DNA of 64,000 nucleotides, from contig NZ_JACICA010000003.1 in NCBI RefSeq assembly GCF_014195585.1, forward strand, positions 62,001 through 126,000. Reading direction: 5' to 3'. Source of the stretch: Alloprevotella rava. Lineage in GTDB: Bacteria; Bacteroidota; Bacteroidia; Bacteroidales; Bacteroidaceae. This document shows, piece by piece, positions 19,229-28,293 of the stretch; position 1 is the first letter of the stretch, and the number at the start of each line of letters is the position of its first letter. Under the pieces are notes generated by a model. That model ran no database searches and was not told the DNA's origin. It saw only the letters and a program-made list of their open reading frames with translations. The position numbers were made by a program, and so were the translations under genes.

Positions 19229-19310
19229 TTCACTTTTTACTCATTAAAAGCTTACATCCTCTTTGCAGTTTATGCTCTCCTTTAGCTGAGAGAGCAGAGA
19301 AGCGTACCTC

Positions 19311-20216
19311 TTAATTTTCTTTTTCTGCTGAAGTTTGAGGAGCGTTAGTGCGTTTCTTCACAGCACCTTTTCGCCAGAGATAGATACCTAAGGCGATGAA
19401 AACAACGAGGATGCTACTCATCTCGAAAGCATACTTATCGGGCTCTACCCAAAATTCGTGGAAGAAATTTATACGTCCCAAAATCTCTACGGGCGTCCAG
19501 AAGATGATGACCGTAGCGATGGACATACGGATATTAGCTCCCCAAGAAGCCAACTTGAGTTGATTCTTAAACATGAAGATGGAACCGATAAAGCAACCTA
19601 TTCCCACGAGGAACGTGATGGGGTGGTGATCGCCGAGAAAGTTCTTATCGTAGCAGAACATCAAGAGCAAGTAGAGCGCCCAAAGAATCATGTTGATTTC
19701 CATAAAGGTGACGATACTTGTGTGGCGCGTCATGGGTTGCGTGACGATAACCTTTCGTTTGTCCTTGAAACATACTTTCTGAATCCATGTGATGAAGTCG
19801 CAACCGTTGCGCGTGCTGAAGACGTACATCACCATCATCATCATCCACATACCAAAGGAAGCAGGCAAGATGAGGTATTCCGGCTTTGTCACAACTACTC
19901 CATTCTCGATTTCAGGATTCACGCCGTGGCGGCGCGCGTAGTAGAGGAAAAGAAACTCTACCCAACCTGTCCAGAACAGTAATCCGCCGATGAGTCCCCA
20001 AAGCGTTTGACGCGTGTCGCCTTTGACAAAGACGCCTATGATGACCATGCACAAACCCACAAAGCCCAGCATGAAACCCGCAACATGCATTGCGCCTTCG
20101 CTCATAAACTTCTCCATCAAAATCATCAAACCATGTCCCAGTGGCATAGAGAAGAGAACGAGGAGAAAGGAAGCGATGGTTCTCCCCCAATAATTCTTTT
20201 TTACTTTCGTTTCCAT
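19311..20216 (-). CDS. Integral membrane protein of the haem-uptake operon
   Basis: A 301-residue inner-membrane protein with seven or eight predicted helices (TIASFLLVLFSMPLGHGLMI, VAGFMLGFVGLCMVIIGVFV, TLWGLIGGLLFWTGWVEFLF, PASFGMWMMMMVMYVFS and others) and a charged C-terminal tail. Many His and Met residues sit near helix ends (GHGLM, RRHG, GDHHPIT), compatible with metal or haem contact, though this is inference. The start lies 4 bases after the HmuY stop and it is the last gene before the terminator. I do not recognise a characterised family. Confidence 0.75.
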   Translation of the reverse strand: METKVKKNYWGRTIASFLLVLFSMPLGHGLMILMEKFMSEGAMHVAGFMLGFVGLCMVIIGVFVKGDTRQTLWGLIGGLLFWTGWVEFLFLYYARRHGVNPEIENGVVVTKPEYLILPASFGMWMMMMVMYVFSTRNGCDFITWIQKVCFKDKRKVIVTQPMTRHTSIVTFMEINMILWALYLLLMFCYDKNFLGDHHPITFLVGIGCFIGSIFMFKNQLKLASWGANIRMSIATVIIFWTPVEILGRINFFHEFWVEPDKYAFEMSSILVVFIALGIYLWRKGAVKKRTNAPQTSAEKEN

Positions 20217-20220
20217 GTTC

Positions 20221-20919
20221 TTATTTTAATTCATCACAATAATAACTTATTTGCCCTCCTGTATCGCCAATTTTAATGTTGGCTTTGTACCAACTGATGA
20301 GTTGCAATTTGAAATAACGTTTTCCGTCGGCAGTTCTCACAATGTAAGTGTGGAAAGACGGCGTATAAACAGGTGGAGGCCCTGTAAAGGTCATTGCCTT
20401 TGCCAAAATGGGGTTGGCATCTGTTAGCGTCGTAGCTGGGCCATTGTTGGGGTCGAACCAAGGGTTTTCTTCAAAGTTGAGATGGTTAGCGATGAGATAT
20501 CTGTTCCAATCCTTGCGCGACATGGTGATAGAAACCGTGTGGTCGTCTACTGCCCATTGCAAGTCAGAAGGGAGTTGCGACACAGAAGTCCATTTCTCAT
20601 ACTGTCCCTTGCCCAAATCGGCCGCAGCCCCTAGTCCGTTGCCCGAAGTGCCACTATTGGTGCGCAAGCGGTAGCCGCAGAAGGCGATGTCCCAGTCGAG
20701 CCGGTTTTTCTGTTCTCCCTCGGCAATATCTTCGTTCACCTTATTGCGGTTGAACATTTGCCCTGTGCGCAGGTTGATATAGAGCCAATCATTGGTGACG
20801 CCTGTGGAGTAGCCTGTAGTTCGTGGAAGCTCTTTCCCCGTGAAAGGTTGAGCATCGTAGTCCACGCAGGAGGTAAGCAGAGCGGCCGCTGCCATTATGG
20901 TAAATAGAAAATGTCTCAT
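20221..20919 (-). CDS. hmuY: HmuY-family haem-binding lipoprotein
   Basis: A 232-residue surface lipoprotein: signal peptide to the lipobox LLTSC (Cys18), then an all-beta HmuY-like domain. Characteristic segments are TNDWLYINLRTGQMF, RLDWDIAFCGYRLRTNSG and the C-terminal GKRYFKLQLISWY followed by GGQISYYCDEL. HmuY proteins capture haem from host haemoproteins and pass it to the TonB-dependent receptor. Axial ligands differ within the family (His or Met), and I cannot assign them here without a structure. The start codon overlaps the receptor stop by 4 bases (ATGA), so translation is coupled. Confidence 0.9.
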   Translation of the reverse strand: MRHFLFTIMAAAALLTSCVDYDAQPFTGKELPRTTGYSTGVTNDWLYINLRTGQMFNRNKVNEDIAEGEQKNRLDWDIAFCGYRLRTNSGTSGNGLGAAADLGKGQYEKWTSVSQLPSDLQWAVDDHTVSITMSRKDWNRYLIANHLNFEENPWFDPNNGPATTLTDANPILAKAMTFTGPPPVYTPSFHTYIVRTADGKRYFKLQLISWYKANIKIGDTGGQISYYCDELK

Positions 20920-23273
20920 TTCTTACGTTTTAATGATTTTACAATATCGTCGACGAGAAATTCCAACTGCATATATCCTCTTGCTCCGCAGGTGGCAGGT
21001 ACGTTGAACATGGTGATACCTGAGCCCAAGGTGTGAGGTACATGGTTGAAGATATTATCAACACCCAGCGTCACTTTCACCTTGTTGTAGAAAGTTTGCA
21101 CCACAGCCAAGTTGCACAAAACATAGGCGGGGAGCGTACAACGGAAATATGCATCGTAGCTCTTCTTGTGTTCCTCCACCCACACGCGATCTTGCACGTC
21201 GAATTTCTTTTCGCCCATGAGCGAAGCACTGAAGATGGTTTTCAGACGATAGTTGGGGCGACTGAAAACATAGTCGAGACTACCCGTTGCAGCATGGGGC
21301 GAAGTGGTATTTACCTGAATGCCATTCTGCTTGCTCACATTCACATAGCTATATGTGGCGTTGAGCGTGAAGTTGTCCGTCATGCGCCATTTCAGAAGTG
21401 CTTCAACGCCCAACATACGCTGACTGCTGAGGTTGATGTATTCGAAGTTGTACTGCATATCATAGATGTGCCAGATACCTTCTATCTTTTTGCGGAAGAA
21501 ATTCCCGTAAGCGTTCACGTTGATGAAAAAGCGATCTTTGCTGTATTCTGCACCAATGGAGAAATAGTTGTTCTTTTCTGGTTTGAGCTCCTCACTACCT
21601 CTGATTTGGAACATACCCAAGTGGTCCCAGTTGAAGAAGAGTTCTTTGATGCTCGGTGCGCGATATCCCATAGAATAGTTGGCGCGGATAGCCCAATGGT
21701 TGTCGGGGGAGAACTTCACCGCAATTTTCGGCATCCACATGAAGCCGAACGCTTTGGAGAAGTTGGTGCGCACGCCCGTGGAAAGCATCCAATGGTCGTT
21801 GGGTGTCCACTCGTCCTGCAAGAAGTATTCTGTTTCGTGGAGCGAGCGGGTGGTCATCTTGCGATTAACAAAGCGGTCGCTTGTGAGGTCGTCCGTAGTG
21901 TGTTCCACGCCGAAGATCATGCTGTGTCCGGCAAAGTAGGTGCTTGTTAGCGTGAGGCGCGGTTCGAGGATACGACTTTTGTAGACTTTCTTTCGTTCGT
22001 CGATACGCTCATGACGCTTAAAGCGGTCGTAGAAATCGCCGTGCAAACTTAGGTTCACAGAGAACCAATTCTTCACGTCGTATCTTGCTTTCATTCCTGC
22101 CATAAAGTCGCGACTCTGCGAGAAGGTCATGTCCTGAATCAAATCGTAGGAGTTGAGGAAAAACATAGAGCCATACACCTGCAAGGAGAGCTTGTCGCTG
22201 GGTTCGTAGTAGAACTTCTGCGCCACAGAGATGTGCTCCGTACCTTCAATACCCATGGGCGAACGTTCGGCCGCACCTGTCAGTGTGATATCGTGGGGGA
22301 GGAATGGGTTGGCCTCTTTTGTGTACACTTTTTTGTCGTGTTCCGACTGGTACATATAGAACGCATCGCTTTCGCTGTACAACACATCCGTTTGTGAGGT
22401 GAATGCTCCCTGCTTCATACCTGCCGAAACCCACGCTTGCAGGTTAGGGCGGTCGCTGTTTTTCTCAAACATATAGAGGAAGTCCTTGGGCTGAGGATTC
22501 TTGTAGTTGCGCTCATTCCTTTGTGCCCATCTCATACCCGCCTGAATATCGAGCGGTTTTGTGGCCTTTTTAGAAATGAGGTTGATCACCGCGCCCGAAG
22601 CACGGCTTCCATAGAGCGTGCTGCTCGCACCCTTTACAATCTCTACGCGATCGATGGCGTGGAGGTTGAAGCGTTCGTAGTCGAGGTTGCCCGCCATATC
22701 GCCCGTCATGCGCTCGCCGTCTTGGAGGAACAGGACATGGCGCGCATCGAGTCCCTGCATAGAGATTTCGTTGCCGAAGCCCACTTTCTGGATGTTCATG
22801 CCCGGTGTTTCTTGTTGCAAGGCGTGTTGTAAATCGCTATATCCAGCATCGACAAGCGCCTTACCGCCCAAAACCTGTGTGGTGATGGGTGAGAGTTTCA
22901 CGGGGCGTTCTGTTCTGGAGCCTGTGACTACTGCTCCGTTGATATACATCACGTCCTCGCTCATCTCCACCTTCAGTTCTTTTTCTGCGAGTGGGAGAAT
23001 GTCTGTGATAGGAACATAACCTGTTACACTTATCTTATAAAAATAGTGGGCTATATCTTCTTTTTCCAAAATGAGAAGAGCCTTACCATCAGTGTCTGTG
23101 ACTGCTTTTATAGCATGAGTAAGTTCTTTGTTGGTAGAAAAGCTCACCAGTGCACCCACTAAGGGATGTTGTGTTCCTTTCTCCACCACAGTCACCTTCA
23201 CTTTGTGCTCTGCCAAAACATTTATGGAGCAGGCAAAGCAGAAGAGAATAAGTAGTATGATTTTCTTTTGCAT
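20916..23273 (-). CDS. hmuR: HmuR-like TonB-dependent haem receptor
   Basis: A 785-residue outer-membrane receptor. A signal peptide (residues 1-21) is followed by a carboxypeptidase-regulatory-like domain (about 22-105), a plug with VVTGSRTERPVKLSPITTQV and VEIVKGASSTLYGSRASGAV, and a 22-strand barrel. The haem-receptor landmarks are present in degenerate form: YRAPSIKELF (FRAP box) and SEELKPEKNNYF (NPNL-box position), with a His between them (FNWDHLG). The order receptor-HmuY-membrane protein, with overlap to HmuY, supports haem uptake. The 80-base gap upstream separates it from a lipoprotein gene that is probably in the same transcript. Confidence 0.9.
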   Translation of the reverse strand: MQKKIILLILFCFACSINVLAEHKVKVTVVEKGTQHPLVGALVSFSTNKELTHAIKAVTDTDGKALLILEKEDIAHYFYKISVTGYVPITDILPLAEKELKVEMSEDVMYINGAVVTGSRTERPVKLSPITTQVLGGKALVDAGYSDLQHALQQETPGMNIQKVGFGNEISMQGLDARHVLFLQDGERMTGDMAGNLDYERFNLHAIDRVEIVKGASSTLYGSRASGAVINLISKKATKPLDIQAGMRWAQRNERNYKNPQPKDFLYMFEKNSDRPNLQAWVSAGMKQGAFTSQTDVLYSESDAFYMYQSEHDKKVYTKEANPFLPHDITLTGAAERSPMGIEGTEHISVAQKFYYEPSDKLSLQVYGSMFFLNSYDLIQDMTFSQSRDFMAGMKARYDVKNWFSVNLSLHGDFYDRFKRHERIDERKKVYKSRILEPRLTLTSTYFAGHSMIFGVEHTTDDLTSDRFVNRKMTTRSLHETEYFLQDEWTPNDHWMLSTGVRTNFSKAFGFMWMPKIAVKFSPDNHWAIRANYSMGYRAPSIKELFFNWDHLGMFQIRGSEELKPEKNNYFSIGAEYSKDRFFINVNAYGNFFRKKIEGIWHIYDMQYNFEYINLSSQRMLGVEALLKWRMTDNFTLNATYSYVNVSKQNGIQVNTTSPHAATGSLDYVFSRPNYRLKTIFSASLMGEKKFDVQDRVWVEEHKKSYDAYFRCTLPAYVLCNLAVVQTFYNKVKVTLGVDNIFNHVPHTLGSGITMFNVPATCGARGYMQLEFLVDDIVKSLKRKK

Positions 23274-23353
23274 AATCGTTCTTCTTCACAAAAAGGGGAG
23301 TGAAAATTATTTATTCCCACTACCCTTCATGACATTTCTTTTTCTTTAGCTTC

Positions 23354-23974
23354 TTACAAGCCGTGTTCTTTCTTATAGGCTTCGAGTTCTTCTTCGAACT
23401 TCTTAAATTCCGCCTCATAGTTGTTGGTGCGGCTCTTATCAACAATTTGCAAGAAACACTCGGAGCTCACGTTCATCATATTGAAATCAATGATAAAGTT
23501 AATCTCATGTGTCTTGACATTATAGAAGCCTTTCACTGAACTGCCTTTCGATACGGGATTCTTTGTTTCGTTGTTGATAAGAAGCTGGCCGTCAACTCCT
23601 TGAAACTTTACCCAGCCATCTCCCTTGTACTCATTCTTTTCCCAAGAAGTGAGCTGCATAATTTTCGCATCGCAAGCAAAAGTGATGACAAGGGGCATTT
23701 GTCCCACTGTAAATTCATCTAACCGAATGGTAAAGATGTTCTTGTTTGGTTTATTCCAGCTGAAGTTAACCTTTGTGGGGCATCCTTTGGGGAGTAAGGT
23801 TTTATTTACTCCGTTCATCAAAACGCGTGTGTTGAGTACGAAATCTCCATTTAAGAAGTTTTTTGTCTCAGTCACCAATGCTTCTGCAGCATCTTTCTTC
23901 TCTAAGTTCTCATCAGAAGAACAGGAGGCGAGTAACATGAAGAAGCCGAAAATAAGTAGATACTTGATATTCAT
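23354..23974 (-). CDS. Lipoprotein preceding the haem receptor (calycin-like, uncharacterised)
   Basis: A 206-residue lipoprotein. Start at ATG 23974 (MNIKYLLIFGFFMLLASCSS) gives a clear lipobox ASC; the open frame extends upstream into a broken paralogue. The mature protein is beta-rich with an acidic C-terminal helix (NNYEAEFKKFEEELEAYKKE). The segment FTIRLDEFTVGQMPLVITF resembles a short motif in the upstream fragment, so both derive from one family. It may belong to the DUF4903/DUF4840-like lipoproteins, but I cannot confirm this. Its position just upstream of the receptor suggests a role in the same uptake system. Confidence 0.7.
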   Translation of the reverse strand: MNIKYLLIFGFFMLLASCSSDENLEKKDAAEALVTETKNFLNGDFVLNTRVLMNGVNKTLLPKGCPTKVNFSWNKPNKNIFTIRLDEFTVGQMPLVITFACDAKIMQLTSWEKNEYKGDGWVKFQGVDGQLLINNETKNPVSKGSSVKGFYNVKTHEINFIIDFNMMNVSSECFLQIVDKSRTNNYEAEFKKFEEELEAYKKEHGL

Positions 23975-23989
23975 CAAAATATAGTTTTT

Positions 23990-24265
23990 TTTAAATGTTT
24001 CATTAGGATTCAGCACAATGTTGTTAGCATTGATGGTGACGTTGCCAGGCATACGCCCCAGTTTGAACGCATCGATATGGAGATTGATGGAAGAGCTGGA
24101 TTGACTTACTTTCGTTGTGAAATCCTTTGCGTCTATTTTTTCCTCTCCGTTCATGTAGATGCGTGTGAATGGACCTAAATGATTGCCACTGACAACCTAT
24201 TGTGCTGATATAGTTAGAGCCATGCTGAAAAACAACACAACCATAAGTATGAACCGTCTTATCAT
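23990..24265 (-). pseudogene. Broken paralogue of the downstream lipoprotein, with an in-frame amber after its signal peptide
   Basis: From ATG 24265 the frame gives a signal peptide MIRRFILMVVLFFSMALTIS then AQ and a TAG stop. The same frame continues VVSGNHLGPFTRIYMNGEEK and later NLHIDAFKLGRMPGNVTINA, which resembles the motif FTIRLDEFTVGQMPLVITF in the next gene. The frame then fuses without a stop into the start of that lipoprotein. The missing 3' part and the amber point to a decayed duplicate. Confidence 0.65.
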
Positions 24266-24716
24266 GCAGAATTTCTTAGAGAATCTAAGTTTTAATAATT
24301 CATTATCTTTTATCAGTGGATTAAATTAGTGCAAAATTGAGGAGATTTTAAGAGATACTAAATACCCTCTAATGGGGATTTTGAACTAATAAAACAGGTA
24401 AAACTGTGGAGGATGCCTCAAAAGTGTTCTTCTAAATGTTGTATCCTTATTTATGAGGAGGCCGTGTAGTAAGGCTTTTGCCGCTATTTTAATGAGAAAA
24501 AGCAAAGAGTACCCCTAAAAGTGTAATATTTCTTTTAGGGTGAAGTTTGAAATGAAAAAGGTTTGTCGGAAGCTTTCATGAATAAAAGGAGAATATGGGA
24601 ATAGAAAGTTAAAAATGGAAATGATTTTTTGCAGCTTTTGGGGTGATAAAAATCTTGAGAGAAGAATCTCTTATTGTTAATGCGAATAATAAGGCGTCAG
24701 AAAACATGGGATTTTA

Positions 24717-24724
24717 TAAATTTG
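24717..24724 (+). promoter_or_regulatory. Candidate -7 element for the GH88/105 gene in a 640-base gap
   Basis: TAAATTTG matches the Bacteroidetes -7 consensus TAnnTTTG, though no clear TTTG lies 19-20 bases upstream. Transcription from here would give a leader of about 230 bases before MKKVCLF. The gap 24266-24902 is AT-rich and otherwise holds a possible hairpin CCCCTAAAAG...CTTTTAGGG at about 24522-24540. Confidence 0.4.
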
Positions 24725-24902
24725 CACCAGCACTGATATTCGTACCTGCTCCTTGTCGACAAATTCCTATGAACGGCATTTTATGGAAGGACGATATTGG
24801 AATCGAAGCAGTTGACCGATAACCACCACTTGTGGATTCTGGTTCGATTTGGGTATAGTGTTCTCTTATTGCGTAAATAAAATAACATGATAAAAAGTAA
24901 TA

Positions 24903-24962
24903 ATGAATAAAATAGCAATGAATAAAATAGCAATGAATAAAATAGCAATGAATAAAATAGCA
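24903..24962 (+). repeat. Four perfect 15-bp tandem repeats with in-frame start codons
   Basis: Four exact copies of ATGAATAAAATAGCA (24903-24917, 24918-24932, 24933-24947, 24948-24962) lead directly into ATGAAGAAAGTATG, the family start of the glycosidase. Each unit encodes MNKIA, so five in-frame ATG codons are available. Because the unit is five codons, copy-number change would alter N-terminal length and translation initiation but not frame. Confidence 0.95.
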
Positions 24963-26102
24963 ATGAAGAAAGTATGTCTGTTTCTTTTATTAGCGATAGT
25001 GGCGTTCCCTTCGTCTGCAAAGACGTGGACAACCGATCAAGTGAAGGAGCTAATAAATCGTGTAAATACCTACTGGCAGCAGAACCATAAAGCTGAGGTG
25101 CGTGCGCATTGGCATCATGCTGCTTACCATACGGGAAACATGGAGGCGTATAAAGTGTTGAAAGATGAAAAGCAACTTGATTACAGTCGCCGTTGGGCTT
25201 ACTATAATAATTGGAGTGGAGCAACTGAGGCTGATCCGCGCCGTTGGAAGTATGCCACTTATGGTGAGGGCAAAGAGTTTGTGCTTTTCGGCGATTGGCA
25301 GATATGTTTCCAAACATATATCGATCTGTATAATCTTGCGCTTGCCAGTGGTGGCACTGATGCCGACAATTATTTCATGGTGAAGCGTGCAAAGGAAGTG
25401 ATGCACTATGAAGCTTATTCCAAGAACGATGACTACTGGTGGTGGTGTGATGCTCTGTATATGGTGATGCCGGTAATGACAAAAATGTACCAGCTCACGG
25501 GGGATACAAAATACCTCGACAAACTTTACGAGAATCTACTTTATTCTGATCGTATCATGTTCGACGAAGAAACGGGATTGTATTTCCGAGATGCTCGTTA
25601 TGTATATCCGAAGCACAAGAGCATCAATGGGAAAAAGGATTTTTGGGCTCGTGGCGATGGTTGGGTACTTGCCGGACTTGCTAAGGTTCTACAAGATATG
25701 CCGAAGGATTATAAGCATTATCAGTTCTTTGTTGATAAGTTCTGTCGTCTTGCCAACACCGTGGCAAAGACACAGCAAAAGGATGGCTATTGGACTCGTT
25801 CTATGCTGGATCCCGATCATGCGCCTGGAGCAGAAACAAGCGGTACAGCATTCTTTGCGTATGGTATACTATGGGGTGTAAACAACGGTTATCTTGCAAA
25901 GAAGGACTATAAGAAATGTATCGATAGAGCATGGCAATATCTATCAGAAACAGCCGTGCAGGCCGATGGCAAGGTGGGCTATGTGCAGCCTATTGGTGAG
26001 CGTGCAATTTCCGGACAGATTGTTGATGCAGACTCACAAGCAAATTTTGGTGTGGGAGCTATGTTGTTAGCTGCTTGTGAGTATTACAGGTATATTAAGT
26101 AG
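24963..26102 (+). CDS. GH88/GH105-family unsaturated uronyl hydrolase
   Basis: A 379-residue (from ATG 24963) exported glycoside hydrolase. The signal peptide is MKKVCLFLLLAIVAFPSSA. The catalytic (alpha/alpha)6 barrel shows family landmarks: WWWCDALYMVMPVMTKMYQL with the probable catalytic Asp, DFWARGDGWVLAGLAKVL, AETSGTAFFAYGILWGVNNG, and DADSQANFGVGAMLLAACEY. These enzymes remove the 4,5-unsaturated uronic acid left by polysaccharide lyases, for instance from rhamnogalacturonan. Translation could also begin at any of four upstream repeat ATGs, which would place up to 20 extra residues before the signal peptide. The DUF4861-like gene follows. Confidence 0.9.
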   Translation: MKKVCLFLLLAIVAFPSSAKTWTTDQVKELINRVNTYWQQNHKAEVRAHWHHAAYHTGNMEAYKVLKDEKQLDYSRRWAYYNNWSGATEADPRRWKYATYGEGKEFVLFGDWQICFQTYIDLYNLALASGGTDADNYFMVKRAKEVMHYEAYSKNDDYWWWCDALYMVMPVMTKMYQLTGDTKYLDKLYENLLYSDRIMFDEETGLYFRDARYVYPKHKSINGKKDFWARGDGWVLAGLAKVLQDMPKDYKHYQFFVDKFCRLANTVAKTQQKDGYWTRSMLDPDHAPGAETSGTAFFAYGILWGVNNGYLAKKDYKKCIDRAWQYLSETAVQADGKVGYVQPIGERAISGQIVDADSQANFGVGAMLLAACEYYRYIK

Positions 26103-26135
26103 CGCGGTATTCTTTTACAAATGTTGCCGTCTAAA

Positions 26136-27374
26136 ATGGATATGAAAAAGTTCTCTACAAAAAGGATAGTATTTCTTCTTATTTTTCTGCACATCTCTCT
26201 TGCGGCCTTTTCCAAAGTCATGCTTTCTGTTAGAAACACGTCGGATGTCCAACGCCATGAGATTGTAGCATTTGATGCTTCTAAGGTGTGTAAGTTATTG
26301 AGCGTGGAGGGGATTGAGCAGATAGTTGTAAAGGACTCATACGATCAGCAGCTTCCCCGTCAATTTACCCACGACGGTAAGTTGCTTGTAGAGGTCTCGG
26401 TTCGTCCCCATGGCGAAGCTCGCTTTGTTGTAGAAACAGGCGTACCAAAGGCCTTTCGTCGTTATGTCGATAGTTATTTATCGCATTGGCGTGCAGACGA
26501 TGTAGCATGGGAAAACGACCTTTGTATTTACCGTGCCTATGGACCATTGCTGCAGCGCAGCGGAGAGAAGGCTTTCGGTTTTGATGTGTGGGTGAAGTCA
26601 ACTGAAGAACTGGACGCCCGCCGTCGCTACCAACTACATCGTGAGGCTTGCGAGGAGCGTGATCAGTTGCGGCGTAAAGGACAGAAAGTAGCAGCAAATG
26701 CGGCTTATAATAGTAAGTCATACCATATAGATCACGGTCGCGGGTTGGATTGTTACAAAGTTGGGCCGAGTCTTGGTTGCGGAGCACCTGCCGTTATGAT
26801 TGGAGATAGTATTGTCATGCCGTGGGCATACAAGGAGTATAAGGTTTTGGACAATGGGCCGCTTCGTGTCACTTTCGAACTTGAATATCCCAAAGTGATT
26901 ATTGATGGGCAAGAAGTGGTGGAGCATCGAGTGATAACGCTCGATAAAGGTTCACGTTTCAACCGCATCTTGGTATGGTACGATGGTTTTAATCGCCCTA
27001 TGACTGCTGTTAGTGGAGTTGTTGTACATACTGACAATACTGCCGACCTCATTTTCAATAAGAATTATATAGCATATTGCGATCCCACCGACTCGCCCGA
27101 ACGCCACAACTTCCAGATATATGTTGCTACGATATATCCCGAAGGCATTGATACGACTCGACTCATTCGTGATGCAGGGCATAAGAAAAACGGTATCGTT
27201 GGCAATGCTGTCGGAATAAAGAACGGAATAAAGAGTGGTGAACTTTGGACCTATTGGTTTGGTGCATCATGGTGCAGGATGGGGACAGCCAATCAAGCTG
27301 AATGGCTTCAGCAAATCCAAACTTTCATCGATAATCAGAAAGCCCCATTGCAAACAGATGTTATAGAAATATAA
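26136..27374 (+). CDS. DUF4861-like exported protein
   Basis: A 412-residue exported protein (from ATG 26136; ATG 26142 is also possible) with signal peptide RIVFLLIFLHISLAAFS. The N-terminal beta domain contains VRNTSDVQRHEIVAFDAS. The central segment HGRGLDCYKVGPSLGCGAP and the C-terminal LWTYWFGASWCRMG resemble the DUF4861 family that accompanies GH88/GH105 enzymes in polysaccharide loci. A catalytic function is not established. It starts 33 bases after the hydrolase stop, so the two form an operon acting on the same uronic-acid-containing glycan. Confidence 0.75.
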   Translation: MDMKKFSTKRIVFLLIFLHISLAAFSKVMLSVRNTSDVQRHEIVAFDASKVCKLLSVEGIEQIVVKDSYDQQLPRQFTHDGKLLVEVSVRPHGEARFVVETGVPKAFRRYVDSYLSHWRADDVAWENDLCIYRAYGPLLQRSGEKAFGFDVWVKSTEELDARRRYQLHREACEERDQLRRKGQKVAANAAYNSKSYHIDHGRGLDCYKVGPSLGCGAPAVMIGDSIVMPWAYKEYKVLDNGPLRVTFELEYPKVIIDGQEVVEHRVITLDKGSRFNRILVWYDGFNRPMTAVSGVVVHTDNTADLIFNKNYIAYCDPTDSPERHNFQIYVATIYPEGIDTTRLIRDAGHKKNGIVGNAVGIKNGIKSGELWTYWFGASWCRMGTANQAEWLQQIQTFIDNQKAPLQTDVIEI

Positions 27375-27378
27375 GAGG

Positions 27379-27442
27379 TTCATCCTCGAATTGCGTTGGT
27401 ATTTTTCTTTACTCATAAATACCAGTGCAATTCGGGGATGAA
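27379..27442. terminator. 26-bp hairpin closing the GH88/105 operon and opening cassette 1
   Basis: Left arm TTCATCCTCGAATTGCGTTG (continuing GTATTT) pairs over 26 bp, with three G-U pairs, with the arm at 27417-27442. The loop is TTCTTTACTCAT. It begins 4 bases after the DUF4861 gene. A related hairpin at 39513-39575 has the complementary loop orientation. Confidence 0.75.
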
Positions 27443-27485
27443 TCTGTATTCTTATATACTCTCTTTTTATATTTTTGTGTTTTTA

Positions 27486-27518
27486 TTTGGCCTTTCCGAA
27501 AAACTTTCTGTATTTTTG
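27486..27518 (+). promoter_or_regulatory. Promoter of surface-protein cassette 1
   Basis: TTTG (27486-27489), 21 bases, TATTTTTG (27511-27518). The same arrangement is conserved in the second cassette. It precedes a 430-base leader that contains the CT microsatellite. Confidence 0.65.
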
Positions 27519-27673
27519 CGGCTGGCTATAACAACCATTGAATGAACGTATTAGAGAATTATAAGAATTTGCATCATCTTTCTTTATCCGCTAAAGATAC
27601 ATATATAGAGCTGTGGGATGTAAGCTTTTCTGCGAAAAAAGTGTTGAATTATTTGGCAGTTTCAAATAATTTT

Positions 27674-27724
<51 letters not shown>

Positions 27725-27956
27725 AGTATATTATAATATAGGCGTACTTCCGCTTATATTCTCTTCATTTAGTATTTTCTATATTACAGCTCGCGGCAGA
27801 AGCTCGCGGGCAATTATAGGCAAAGGACTCTCAAGAGTTTCCTCTGCTTATTTTTTTTGTATCCCCAAGCAAGGTGATATAAGAACGTAATAATAGTATT
27901 TTTCGCAAAAATCATTCAGAACTAACTAGTAAAATATCAAGTTTAATTTTTTTATT

Positions 27957-28196
27957 ATGAACAAAGGACAAATAGCAAAACTGAGCTACACCAAGCCCGA
28001 GTCCTATGTGCTGCATATTAGCACAGAGATGCAGCCGCTCTGCGGTTCATTCCAAGGTGGTCATAATGGTTCTACTTCAGGAGGCGATCTCGGCGATAGT
28101 GGCAACAATGGTCACAATAGCGGTGAGTCGGGCGGTTCTATGGGCGACACTCGGAGAGAATGGAATCAGTCTAGCAGTTTCAGTTTGTGGGATTAA
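27957..28196 (+). CDS. Gly/Asn/Ser-rich small protein upstream of fimbrillin (cassette 1)
   Basis: A 79-residue small protein with no signal peptide. The N-terminal part (YTKPESYVLHISTEMQPLCG) resembles short proteins often encoded before Bacteroidetes fimbrillin genes. The middle is a low-complexity GG/DSG/NGHN tract (GGHNGSTSGGDLGDSGNNG), and the end is GDTRREWNQSSSFSLWD. A paralogue with the same architecture lies at 40100-40330. Function is unknown; the conserved pairing with the fimbrillin-like gene 97 bases downstream suggests a role in its expression or assembly. Confidence 0.7.
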   Translation: MNKGQIAKLSYTKPESYVLHISTEMQPLCGSFQGGHNGSTSGGDLGDSGNNGHNSGESGGSMGDTRREWNQSSSFSLWD

Positions 28197-28293
28197 GCAT
28201 CCGCTCTTTCTCTTTCTTTGAGTGTAGAATAGAGATAAAACGAGCATGCGTAAAAAAACTTTAGTAAACCAAAATAATAAACAAATAGAGACA

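Noticed and set aside
27379-27518. Invertible promoter of the capsule-locus type upstream of the fimbrillin cassettes
   Set aside because: The inverted arms enclose only a 12-base loop and the promoter lies outside them, so flipping would not switch promoter direction. No invertase gene is nearby.
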